Positions 28,862-34,620 of a DNA stretch of 37,448 bases are shown here, piece after piece. Below the pieces are notes generated by a model. That model was not told the origin of the DNA. It ran no database searches and saw nothing but the letters and a program-made list of their open reading frames with translations. The stretch is from positions 1-37,448 of IMG/VR virus record IMGVR_UViG_3300036800_000149, one strand, 5' to 3'. The DNA is from a virus. Both the position numbers and the translations under genes were made by a program. How positions within the stretch are numbered: position 1 is the first letter of the stretch; each line of letters begins with the position of its first letter.

Positions 28862-29059
28862 ATGACCCAGATCGAGCTGTACAAGGCGCAACTCCGCTGG
28901 GAGCCGTGGAAGGCTCTCGCCGCGATGGTCGCTGCTGCTGCGGTGTTCATGGGCGGTGTGCTCGCGGTGTCGACCTGGGCGACACGGCAGCCGGCGCCGC
29001 AGGTCATTACCGTGCGCCTCGATGCGCCGCTGACAGTGCGGCCCGCGCCGGCCAAATGA
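28862..29059 (+). CDS. Small W-anchored single-helix membrane protein (paralogue 2)
   Basis: 65 aa. MTQIELYKAQLRWEPWKALAAMVAAAAVFMGGVLAVSTWATRQPAPQ then VITVRLDAPLTVRPAPAK. It has the RWEPWKAL collar of the 28338 gene and a tail like that of the 29800 gene (VIQLPAPAK). Starts one base after the previous stop. Function unknown. Confidence 0.55.
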   Translation: MTQIELYKAQLRWEPWKALAAMVAAAAVFMGGVLAVSTWATRQPAPQVITVRLDAPLTVRPAPAK

Positions 29060-29063
29060 TCTC

Positions 29064-29237
29064 ATGAGCGGCGAACCGCAGAGCGTTGACCCGTCGAGCC
29101 TGGCTACGAAAGCGGACCTTCAGATTGGCCTGGCCGAAGTGAAGGCCGAGCTCCTCAAATGGGTGCTGGGGGCGATCGGCTTTCAGACGCTCGTTATCCT
29201 CGGCGCGGTGATTGCCTTGGTGCGGATGGGACGGTGA
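29064..29237 (+). CDS. Short DUF1640-type tail-anchored protein
   Basis: 57 aa: MSGEPQSVDPSSLATKADLQIGLAEVKAELLKWVLGAIGFQTLVILGAVIALVRMGR. The SLATKADL coiled-coil start and terminal helix mirror the gene at 28588, without its N-terminal domain. The stop is two bases from the stop of the convergent minus-strand gene. Confidence 0.6.
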   Translation: MSGEPQSVDPSSLATKADLQIGLAEVKAELLKWVLGAIGFQTLVILGAVIALVRMGR

Positions 29238-29657
29238 TCAGCGGCGGCGCTTCCTGATTTGCTCCCTGACTCGCGCCTTTACGTCGGGCTGCTGCACGAT
29301 GTCATCGACCATGGCCCGTATGGCGCGGAGGTCAGTGGTCGCGCCGTCGATGTTCGCCGCAATCGCGCGGAGCACGCGCATCTGGGCGGCCGGATCGTTC
29401 TCCGTGCCGGTGTCCTCAAGCACCGCCCTGATCTTGTTTTCCGGTTCCAACGTCCCGCTCGTCCCGCCCCGCGTGTAATCCGGTCTGCCTGTGAGGAGTT
29501 CCGTCCCGTATGGCCGTCCGGGGATAGGGCCAAAATCCTTCAGGGCGCCCCGGAGTTGCCGAACCTCTCCCCGCAATTTGTCGGCGTCAAGCGAGAGGCG
29601 AGACAATGCCTCCGGGATTGGCCGGGTGATCGGCGGTCTTGTTCGTCTGTCGCTCAC
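29238..29657 (-). CDS. Protein of the repressor operon, unknown function
   Basis: 139 aa; the GTG start overlaps the stop of the 47-aa gene (GTGA). A helical N-terminus (PIPEALSRLSLDADKLRGEVRQLRGALKDFGP) is followed by a polar linker and a second helical block (AAQMRVLRAIAANIDGATTDLRAIRAMVDDIVQQPDVKARVREQIRKRRR). Basic tail. No family assigned; last gene transcribed with the repressor. Confidence 0.5.
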   Translation of the reverse strand: MSDRRTRPPITRPIPEALSRLSLDADKLRGEVRQLRGALKDFGPIPGRPYGTELLTGRPDYTRGGTSGTLEPENKIRAVLEDTGTENDPAAQMRVLRAIAANIDGATTDLRAIRAMVDDIVQQPDVKARVREQIRKRRR

Positions 29658-29731
29658 TCGGCCGCCCGCAACTGCCGCACGTTCACCGCACACCCTGGCC
29701 TAACCCGATTTTCTGCGACGCGGCCTCCCAC
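29654..29731. repeat. 78-bp direct repeat, copy 1
   Basis: Matches 30092-30169 at 77 of 78 positions. It encodes the last 25 residues of the 47-aa gene and overlaps the start of the 139-aa gene. Confidence 0.9.
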
Positions 29732-29797
29732 CCGAGGGTGCGGTGGGGGTTCCGGTCCCTTGGCCTGGGGTGACGCGAGTCCCCGCGATTCGGCCAT
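29654..29797 (-). CDS. 47-aa protein sharing its C-terminus with the repressor
   Basis: ATG two bases after the stop of the 75-aa gene. MAESRGLASPQAKGPEPPPH, then PRVGGRVAENRVRPGCAVNVRQLRAAE; the last 24 residues equal those of the repressor at 30092-30508, and the preceding residues (AKGPEPPPHPRV versus RPKGPDPTRPIV) are diverged but alignable. It may be a remnant of a duplicated repressor gene or a small antagonist made from its tail. Confidence 0.5.
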   Translation of the reverse strand: MAESRGLASPQAKGPEPPPHPRVGGRVAENRVRPGCAVNVRQLRAAE

Positions 29798-29799
29798 CG

Positions 29800-30027
29800 T
29801 CACTTTGCGGGCGCCGGCAGTTGGATGACGATCGGCGCCGGCGGTTCATGGTGCGCCCAGATCAGGTTGCCGATGCCGACCCCCGCACCGACCGCTGCGG
29901 CCGTGGCGAGGATGGCGGAGACGACGAACTTCCGGGTTTCCCACTTCTGGTCGTTGCGCAGCTTCTCGATGTTGATCGTCATCTGATCGATCCGGAGATC
30001 CTGTTCTTCCTGGTCGCGCGTGGTCAC
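29800..30027 (-). CDS. Small W-anchored membrane protein (paralogue 3)
   Basis: 75 aa, GTG start. MTTRDQEEQDLRIDQMTINIEKLRNDQKWETRK is a charged coiled coil, followed by one membrane helix (FVVSAILATAAAVGAGVGIGNLIW) and a tail PPAPIVIQLPAPAK. It shares the collar-helix-Pro tail plan with the plus-strand genes at 28338 and 28862. It lies between the two 78-bp repeats, so it looks inserted into the repressor operon. Confidence 0.6.
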   Translation of the reverse strand: MTTRDQEEQDLRIDQMTINIEKLRNDQKWETRKFVVSAILATAAAVGAGVGIGNLIWAHHEPPAPIVIQLPAPAK

Positions 30028-30091
30028 CGTCGCGCCTGGTTACGCCGGCACCCACGGGTCGCCCGCTCATGTTGGGCGACGCTCCCCTCCG

Positions 30092-30169
30092 TCACTCGGC
30101 CGCCCGCAACTGCCGCACGTTCACCGCACACCCTGGCCTAACCCGATTTTCTGCGACGCGGCCCCCCAC
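30092..30169. repeat. 78-bp direct repeat, copy 2
   Basis: Second copy of 29654-29731 (77/78). It encodes the C-terminal 25 residues and stop of the repressor. Confidence 0.9.
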
Positions 30170-30508
30170 GATAGGGCGCGTCGGGTCAGGTCCTTTCGGC
30201 CGGCGCGGTTGGGTGTGCTCCTGATACAGGCGACGGCCAGCCGGGAGTTGAGCGATCAGGTCGTCCAGGGAAAAGCCGGTGACCCGGCGCAGCGCCGCCA
30301 GGATCCAGAGCGGTGGCTCGCGCTTACCCATCTCATACAGGCGGTACCGTTCTTCCGGCCGGTCGCCGCTGATGCCGAGCATCTTGGCGAACTGCTTTTG
30401 CGTGAGGCTTCCCTGGCCCGTTTCCGTGCCGTAACGCGCGCGCGCGTCCCTTAGCGCAGCAGCGAACAGGCGCAGAGCTTCTTGTGTCGTGTGAGGGTCA
30501 TCGTCCAC
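30092..30508 (-). CDS. XRE-family phage repressor
   Basis: 138 aa, GTG start. After a charged N-terminus comes GSLTQKQFAKMLGISGDRPEERYRLYEMGKREPPLWILAALRRVTGFSLDDLIAQLP, a clear XRE HTH domain with an unusual insert (GDRPEE) in the recognition region. The C-terminus (GPDPTRPIVGGRVAENRVRPGCAVNVRQLRAAE) has no peptidase-like site, so induction would not follow the LexA/CI self-cleavage route. It is divergent from the Cro-like gene with two operators between, as in lambdoid switches. Likely binds CCAAC-N5-GTTGG. No clear ribosome site is seen. Confidence 0.8.
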   Translation of the reverse strand: MDDDPHTTQEALRLFAAALRDARARYGTETGQGSLTQKQFAKMLGISGDRPEERYRLYEMGKREPPLWILAALRRVTGFSLDDLIAQLPAGRRLYQEHTQPRRPKGPDPTRPIVGGRVAENRVRPGCAVNVRQLRAAE

Positions 30509-30521
30509 CGGGGCAGTCTTG

Positions 30522-30536
30522 CCAACAAATAGTCGG
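30522..30536. promoter_or_regulatory. Operator OR2
   Basis: CCAAC-AAATA-GTCGG, one mismatch to the dyad CCAAC-N5-GTTGG. Lies just upstream of the repressor start, so it may serve autoregulation. Its centre is 45 bp from OR1. Confidence 0.55.
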
Positions 30537-30557
30537 GCGACACCCTACAATGTGTCC

Positions 30558-30586
30558 TTGACTTGTCCAACATATCGTTGGATGGT
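30558..30586 (+). promoter_or_regulatory. Rightward early promoter
   Basis: TTGACT (30558-30563), 17-bp spacer and GATGGT (30581-30586), in the same geometry as the leftward promoter. The spacer holds the perfect operator at 30567-30581. The predicted start (about 30593) is at the ATG of the Cro-like gene, so the transcript may be leaderless. Confidence 0.6.
30567..30581. promoter_or_regulatory. Operator OR1 (CCAAC-N5-GTTGG)
   Basis: Perfect dyad CCAAC-ATATC-GTTGG in the spacer of the rightward promoter, the same position relative to -35/-10 as OL1. Confidence 0.75.
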
Positions 30587-30593
30587 CGCGAAG

Positions 30594-30854
30594 ATGGCGA
30601 TCGCGGCATACCTAACCGAGCACGGTCTTACCGACGCTGAGCTGGCCAACCAGGTCGGCGTGAGCGCCGAACTCGTGCGACTTTGGCGCCACGGGCGCCG
30701 CACCATCTCAGCCAAGCGCGCAGTCGTAGTCTCGCGAGTCACCGGCATCCCTCGGCACGAATTGCGGCCCGACCTGTGGGAGCCGCCCGAATCCGCCCCC
30801 ACTCCCGAATCCGCCCCGAGGCGCCGCAAACGCGTGACGGCAGCAGCCGACTGA
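30594..30854 (+). CDS. Cro-like (YdaS-type) regulator
   Basis: 86 aa. MAIAAYLTEHGLTDAELANQVGVSAELVRLWRHGRRTISAKRAVVVSRVTGIPRHELRPDLW follows the YdaS/Cro pattern almost throughout: HTH at residues 11-32, then 'I-S-A-K-R-A' and the 'TGI-RHELRPDLW' ending. The tail is Pro/Arg-rich. No ribosome site precedes the ATG, in keeping with a leaderless start. It is the first gene of the rightward operon, divergent from the repressor, and should shut off the repressor promoter. Confidence 0.8.
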   Translation: MAIAAYLTEHGLTDAELANQVGVSAELVRLWRHGRRTISAKRAVVVSRVTGIPRHELRPDLWEPPESAPTPESAPRRRKRVTAAAD

Positions 30855-30903
30855 AACAAGAACCCCCGGCGCGGCGTTGCGACCGGCCGGGGGCCAAGGA
30901 GAA
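30852..30903 (+). repeat. Repeated hairpin/SD leader element, copy 1
   Basis: Begins at the Cro-like stop with TGAAACAAGAAC, then an 8-bp stem CCCCCGGC/GCCGGGGG, then CCAAGGAGAAA and the ATG of the next gene. Same order as copies 2 and 3. Links a stop codon, a hairpin and a Shine-Dalgarno site into one module. Confidence 0.7.
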
Positions 30904-31062
30904 ATGTCTGTGAGAGAAATGTCGCGCCCCGCCTCCCAACGACCACGCCCCAAACAGGGTGGTTGCAACATGATCCGTTGCGCTTCCTGGCGGTTGCCGC
31001 GGTGCGAAACCGTCGAGGCGCACGTGTGTGGCGACGACAGCCGGCTGGTGCGGACACCATGA
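30904..31062 (+). CDS. Cys-containing small early protein, 52 aa
   Basis: MSVREMSRPASQRPRPKQGG then CNMIRCASWRLPRCETVEAHVCGDDSRLVRTP. Four Cys in a CxxxxC / C / C arrangement may bind metal. The strong GGAGA ribosome site lies in the repeat just upstream. Function unknown; next gene starts in an ATGA overlap. Confidence 0.45.
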   Translation: MSVREMSRPASQRPRPKQGGCNMIRCASWRLPRCETVEAHVCGDDSRLVRTP

Positions 31063-31094
31063 GCGCCGCTGTCCACAACCCCGCCGCCGACTGA
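31059..31094 (+). CDS. 11-codon ORF
   Basis: MSAAVHNPAAD, ATGA-overlapped with the previous gene and ending at the TGA that begins leader copy 2. A coupling remnant is as likely as a real peptide. Confidence 0.25.
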   Translation: MSAAVHNPAAD

Positions 31095-31130
31095 AACAAC
31101 AACGGCCCGACCGTGAGGCCAAGGAAAACC
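31092..31130 (+). repeat. Repeated hairpin/SD leader element, copy 2
   Basis: TGAAACAACAACGGCC, short GGCC/GGCC stem, then CCAAGGAAAA and ATG at 31135. The shortest stem of the three copies, but the flanks are conserved. Confidence 0.65.
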
Positions 31131-31134
31131 TACT

Positions 31135-31260
31135 ATGGAAGCAGCGCTACCGCATTCGAAACCACCAAGGCCGGAACTCGATGTTTGCAATGCGCGACGT
31201 CACGTGAGCGACCGCGGGGACGCTGTCGCGCTGCGGCCAGGCCCCGAAGCGGTCGGTTGA
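31135..31260 (+). CDS. Small early protein, 41 aa
   Basis: MEAALPHSKPPRPELDVCNA, then RRHVSDRGDAVALRPGPEAVG. Bounded on both sides by copies of the leader element, so it is the cargo between repeats. No family recognised. Confidence 0.4.
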   Translation: MEAALPHSKPPRPELDVCNARRHVSDRGDAVALRPGPEAVG

Positions 31261-31311
31261 AACAACAACGGCCCTGCCCAGCGGCAACCGGACAGGGCCA
31301 AGCGGAGAAAC
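31258..31311 (+). repeat. Repeated hairpin/SD leader element, copy 3
   Basis: TGAAACAACAACGGCCCTG pairs as GGCCCTG (31270-31276) with CAGGGCC (31293-31299), a perfect 7-bp stem, then AAGCGGAGAAA and the GTG of the GcrA-like gene. It starts at the stop codon of the 41-aa gene. Confidence 0.7.
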
Positions 31312-31315
31312 GCAC

Positions 31316-32209
31316 GTGTTGCAGGCCGCCATATCGCCCCGTTCCTCATCCGTTTCCAGTGCCAAGTCCGTGTCCGCGGCGCAGGCCAACAGCCCCTGGC
31401 CGGAGCGCGTGCCCGACCTCGTCCGGCACCACGTCGCGGGACTGTCACCGTCCAAGATCGCAGCAACGATGGGCCTGACGCTCGGCCAGGTGTGCGGCCA
31501 GGTGCACCGGCTGAGACAGCAGGGCCGGTTGCTGGAGCGCGCCGTCCTGCCAACGCGCGGCGGTCCTGGCGTGGCGTCGTCGCCCGACGCCGAAGCGCAA
31601 CGCCGCGCGAAGCTCCGCGCGCGGGCGCTGGCGCGCAAGGCTGTGCCCTCGTCGGCAGCCGCCGTCGAGTCGGCTGCCCCCGAGTCCCCTGCCCCCGAAT
31701 CCCCTGCCATTGTCGCCGCCACCCCACCGTTGCGGCCCGACCAGGTCAACCCGCAATGGATCACCCCGGAATGGCCGCGCGAGAGGATCGTCCGGCTATG
31801 GAATCTCTGGACGGCGGCATCGCCGGTACTGGCCATCGCGCGCGAGCTGCGCACGTCGAAGAACGCCGTCGTCGGCACAGCCGGGCGCATCGGGCTGCCG
31901 TCGAGGCCGTCGCCGATCCGTCGGACCGACGCCCAGGCTGCCCCGAGTTCGCGCCCCACCGTCTCCATCGGCGCCGGCGCGACCCTGCCGCCCCTGGCCT
32001 CTGTCGTAGCGATCGACCAGACCCCCGCGCCGGCCGCGCCACGCCCCCGCCTCCCTGGGCAACGCGTCATCACCTGCTGCTGGCCGATCGGCGAGCCCGG
32101 CACGCGCAGCTTCCGCTTCTGCAACACCGAGTCCGAAGCCGGAAAGCCGTACTGCCCCGATCACGTCAAGATGGCCTACCGGCGGCTGCGGCCGGCGGAG
32201 GCGGCGTGA
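31316..32209 (+). CDS. GcrA-like cell-cycle regulator with two HTH regions
   Basis: 297 aa, GTG start after a GGAG site. Region 1 (about residues 23-62): PWPERVPDLVRHHVAGLSPSKIAATMGLTLGQVCGQVHRLRQQG; region 2 (about 150-190): EWPRERIVRLWNLWTAASPVLAIARELRTSKNAVVGTAGRIGLPSR. Both follow the GcrA HTH pattern 'W...R...L..L...G.S...IA..LG..T..AV.G...R.G'. The C-terminus (CCWPIGEPGTRSFRFCNTESEAGKPYCPDHVKMAYRR) matches the GcrA zinc-binding end. GcrA acts with RNA polymerase at CcrM-methylated promoters in alphaproteobacteria. The phage copy has a duplicated HTH separated by an Ala/Pro linker; it may redirect host transcription during early growth. Confidence 0.8.
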   Translation: MLQAAISPRSSSVSSAKSVSAAQANSPWPERVPDLVRHHVAGLSPSKIAATMGLTLGQVCGQVHRLRQQGRLLERAVLPTRGGPGVASSPDAEAQRRAKLRARALARKAVPSSAAAVESAAPESPAPESPAIVAATPPLRPDQVNPQWITPEWPRERIVRLWNLWTAASPVLAIARELRTSKNAVVGTAGRIGLPSRPSPIRRTDAQAAPSSRPTVSIGAGATLPPLASVVAIDQTPAPAAPRPRLPGQRVITCCWPIGEPGTRSFRFCNTESEAGKPYCPDHVKMAYRRLRPAEAA

Positions 32210-32625
32210 TGCACGCGCTCCGTTCCAGCCCGGCACTCCCCGCCGCGATCCCTGCCGGCCGCCTCGATCCCGTCGCGGCCTGGCGGGCGCTCCCTCTTCG
32301 TGCGCAGGAGGAGGTCGGCGCCGCGGCGATCGCGCTCACGATCGGCGTCATCGGCACCGACCTGACCGCCGCCCAGCCGTACCTCACCGCGATGCAGGAG
32401 GCGGCCGACTGGCTGCGTGCCCTGATCGAGGTCGCCGTGCTGGGCAACGCCGACGTCACGCAGCCGCCGCCCGTGCCGGATCTGAGTCCGTTCGGGATCC
32501 GCCAGTGCACCGGCTGCGGCTGCACCGACCACCACGCCTGCGCGGGCGGCTGCACGTGGATCGAGATCGACGGGGACCGGTGCACCGCGTGCGGGCCGGA
32601 AGCGGCGCGGGAGGCTCGGGCATGA
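32209..32625 (+). CDS. Zinc-ribbon phage protein
   Basis: 138 aa, start overlapping the GcrA-like stop (TGATG). The N-terminal 85 residues are helical (RAQEEVGAAAIALTIGVIGTDLTAAQPYLTAMQEAADWLRALIEVA). The C-terminus has the zinc pattern common in phage early proteins: IRQCTGCGCTDHHACAGGCTW then DRCTACG, about eight Cys/His. Often found beside replication genes; possible single-strand DNA binding or protein docking. Exact role unknown. Confidence 0.65.
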   Translation: MHALRSSPALPAAIPAGRLDPVAAWRALPLRAQEEVGAAAIALTIGVIGTDLTAAQPYLTAMQEAADWLRALIEVAVLGNADVTQPPPVPDLSPFGIRQCTGCGCTDHHACAGGCTWIEIDGDRCTACGPEAAREARA

Positions 32626-34097
32626 GCTGGGCAGCACTTCTCGATGCGCACGCTTTCGGTGACCTGCAAGCCGACCTCCAAGGCGTGCCCGCCCGCGCCG
32701 GGATAGCGTACGTGCATCTGATGGCGCGCCTGGGCCGCGTCGGCCCTGTGCCGTTTGAGGACGTCGTACTCGCGGCCGTGGCGGGAGTCGGCCTCAAGAC
32801 CTGGACCAACAGGATTTGGCCGATGATCCGGCACCTGTTCGACGTCGAGGACGGCTATCTGTGCCATCCCGGCATCGATGGCGCGCATGCCGTCCCGGCC
32901 GGCCCGACCGCCCGGCAGGCGTCGGCCAGCCACGCCGCCAGGACGCGCCACGAACGGGACCGCGAGCGGCGGCGCCAGCAGCTCAGCCTCATCACGGGCG
33001 ACGCTGCGCAGGATGCGGAACCCACCGCTGCGCATGCGCTGCGCACTGCGGAAGCGGGGTCTCCGCATGCGCTCCGCACTGCGGAGGAGGGGTCTGCGCA
33101 TGACCAAAACCCTGCGATTTCAATGCGCGGCGCAGAAATTTTTCGTGCGGAGAGCGCTGCTGCGCATGCGCCGCGCAGTGCGGAGGCGCCGGCTGCGCAG
33201 GCTCGCGTCGCGCTCGCGCGCACACACACGCACACACCCCTTTCTTCTGATTCTTCCCTTCAGTCTGGAGAATCTTCAGGGGTGGGTGAGTCTGGGAGGG
33301 GGTCCGGGGGAGGGATCGCCGCGTCCGCTCCGCAGGCTGCGCAGCGTGCGGAAACCCCTGCGCAGCTTCCTGCGGAGACCCCTGCGCACAGCCCTGCGCA
33401 GGTGCGCACGTTCGCCGCGCCGCGTGCGCCCAGGCCGGCTGCGCAGGCGCCAACGGCGCTGGCGCCGATCCCCGCCGACTGGCAGCCGAGCGAGCAGGAC
33501 CAGCGGGAGGCGCGCAAGCGCGGCTACGATCCGGACGAGGCGGCCGAGCGCTTTCGCGACGTCTACATTGCGAGCGGCCGGCGCGAAGCGAACTGGTCCG
33601 CGAAATTCCGCACTTTCGTGCGGCAGGGGATCAGCGGCCTGACGCCGCAGCAGTCGCCGCAGCGCGGCATGATGATGCCGATCGCCGGCGGCGCGGCGGG
33701 ATCCTCGGCCGCCATCCCCGCCGAGACCGCCGCCAAGGACCGCGCCACGGCGGCCTGGGTGGCGGCAGCCGAGGCGTGGCTCGCGGGTACTCCCTACGCC
33801 GCTGGCTGGGCGCGCGTGCGTGCGGTGATGCAGGCGGAGGTGGGCGACGTGGAATACCGCGCGTGGCTCGCCCCGATGGCGCTGGTGGGCGCCGCCGGCG
33901 ACGCGGTGACGATCGGGCTGCAGACCCGCTTCACGCGCGATCAGGTACAACGCCGCTTCGGCGCCCGGCTGGCGGCGCTATGGCGGGCCGAGAACCCGGC
34001 GGCCGACCGGATCGACTTCGTGTTCCAGGTGCTGGCGGAGGCGTCTCCGGCGGCATCGGAGCGGGCGCGGGGGCCGCCGGACGCCCTGGCGGGCTGA
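32622..34097 (+). CDS. Replication initiator with DnaA-N-like C-terminal domain
   Basis: 491 aa, ATGA overlap with the previous gene. Residues 1-95 form a winged-helix-like domain (LMARLGRVGPVPFEDVVLAAVAGVGLKTWTNRIWPMIRHLFDVEDGYLCHPG), like phage O-type initiators. Residues 105-125 are basic and coiled (HAARTRHERDRERRRQQLSLI). Residues 133-266 are low-complexity and come from the repeat-rich DNA. The C-terminal part (about 375-465: TAAWVAAAEAWLAGTPYAAGWARVRAVMQ... YRAWLAPMALVGAAGDAVTIGLQTRFTRDQVQRRFGARLAALW) fits a DnaA N-terminal domain, which binds helicase and DnaA partners. The gene holds candidate origin iterons within its coding sequence, as lambda O does. Confidence 0.75.
   Translation: MSWAALLDAHAFGDLQADLQGVPARAGIAYVHLMARLGRVGPVPFEDVVLAAVAGVGLKTWTNRIWPMIRHLFDVEDGYLCHPGIDGAHAVPAGPTARQASASHAARTRHERDRERRRQQLSLITGDAAQDAEPTAAHALRTAEAGSPHALRTAEEGSAHDQNPAISMRGAEIFRAESAAAHAPRSAEAPAAQARVALARTHTHTPLSSDSSLQSGESSGVGESGRGSGGGIAASAPQAAQRAETPAQLPAETPAHSPAQVRTFAAPRAPRPAAQAPTALAPIPADWQPSEQDQREARKRGYDPDEAAERFRDVYIASGRREANWSAKFRTFVRQGISGLTPQQSPQRGMMMPIAGGAAGSSAAIPAETAAKDRATAAWVAAAEAWLAGTPYAAGWARVRAVMQAEVGDVEYRAWLAPMALVGAAGDAVTIGLQTRFTRDQVQRRFGARLAALWRAENPAADRIDFVFQVLAEASPAASERARGPPDALAG
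33028..33184. other. Candidate origin of replication: five 33-bp units
   Basis: Inside the initiator gene, near-identical 25-bp sequences start at 33028, 33061 and 33160 (each 23/25 to the first; core CGCATGCGC then CGCA-TGCGGA). Two degenerate units fit the same 33-bp step at 33094 and 33127; the latter carries an A/T-rich core (AAATTTTT). In protein they encode 11-residue repeats (AHALRTAEAGS, PHALRTAEEGS, AHAPRSAEAPA). A helically phased iteron array inside an initiator gene is the arrangement of the lambda origin. Confidence 0.6.
33331..33410. repeat. Second repeat cluster in the initiator gene
   Basis: CCCTGCGCA occurs at 33356, 33380 and 33392, with related CTGCGCA words between. Shares the TGCGCA core of the iterons; it encodes Ala/Pro/Glu-rich protein. 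May extend the initiator-binding region. Confidence 0.45.
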
Positions 34098-34102
34098 CGT
34101 GC

Positions 34103-34336
34103 GTGCGCCGGATCGTGCTGGGGACCGCGGTGATGCTGTGCATCACGGTCCAGGGCGATCCGGCCGGCCCGCGGATGGTGGAGGGCGTGGTGATCGAGAT
34201 CGTCGGGAAGGGACGCCTGCCGCGCACGCTCCGGGGCACCCGGGCCGCCCGGGCGCAGGCGACCCGCTACGTGGTGCAGTGCGCCGGCTGGCGCTGCCTG
34301 CTGCGCGGCTGTCGCCTGGTGGTGGTAAGCCGGTGA
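34103..34336 (+). CDS. Small replication-region protein, 77 aa
   Basis: VRRIVLGTAVMLCITVQGDP, then MVEGVVIEIVGKGRLPRTLRGTRAARAQATRYVVQCAGWRCLLRGCRLVVVSR. The frame starts at GTG 34103; an in-frame ATG at 34133 is an alternative. A small beta-rich, basic protein with three Cys near the end. Function unknown; a GTGA overlap leads into the next gene. Confidence 0.5.
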   Translation: MRRIVLGTAVMLCITVQGDPAGPRMVEGVVIEIVGKGRLPRTLRGTRAARAQATRYVVQCAGWRCLLRGCRLVVVSR

Positions 34337-34620
34337 CACGCGATCCCCCCGCGCCGCTCTTGGGTGCCCGGTTCGGGGTGCCCCGTCTCTACCCCTGGCA
34401 GCGCGTCATCCTGCGCCTGGTGATCGCCATGCCAGGCGCGACGGCGCGGGAGATCGGCGAGCGGTACTACCCGGCCGGCAACGCGACCCTGCGCCAACAG
34501 GCGGCGCTGCACGAACTGCGGATCCTGGAGCGCGGCAACCTGGTGCAGCGGCATCGCGGCTGCTGGTCGCCGGCGCTGCTCGCGTCCGAGGCGCTGCGAC
34601 AAAACGGGCGGCGCGCGTGA
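34333..34620 (+). CDS. Winged-helix DNA-binding protein
   Basis: 95 aa, GTG start overlapping the previous stop. YPWQRVILRLVIAMPGATAREIGERYYPAGNATLRQQAALHELRILERGNLVQRHRGCW has the helix-turn-helix-wing order of a small winged-helix regulator: helix 1 at VILRLVIA, recognition helix near AALHELRILE, wing at LVQRHRGCW. Probably binds phage or host DNA. Coupled to the following gene by GTGA. Confidence 0.6.
   Translation: MTRDPPAPLLGARFGVPRLYPWQRVILRLVIAMPGATAREIGERYYPAGNATLRQQAALHELRILERGNLVQRHRGCWSPALLASEALRQNGRRA

Noticed and set aside
31147-32127. 326-codon minus-strand frame opposite the GcrA-like gene
   Set aside because: Antisense shadow; the plus strand shows clear domain motifs and coupling.
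33221-33240. CA-dinucleotide run as a regulatory element
   Set aside because: It is a short simple repeat inside the coding linker of the initiator; nothing beyond its place near the origin supports a separate function.
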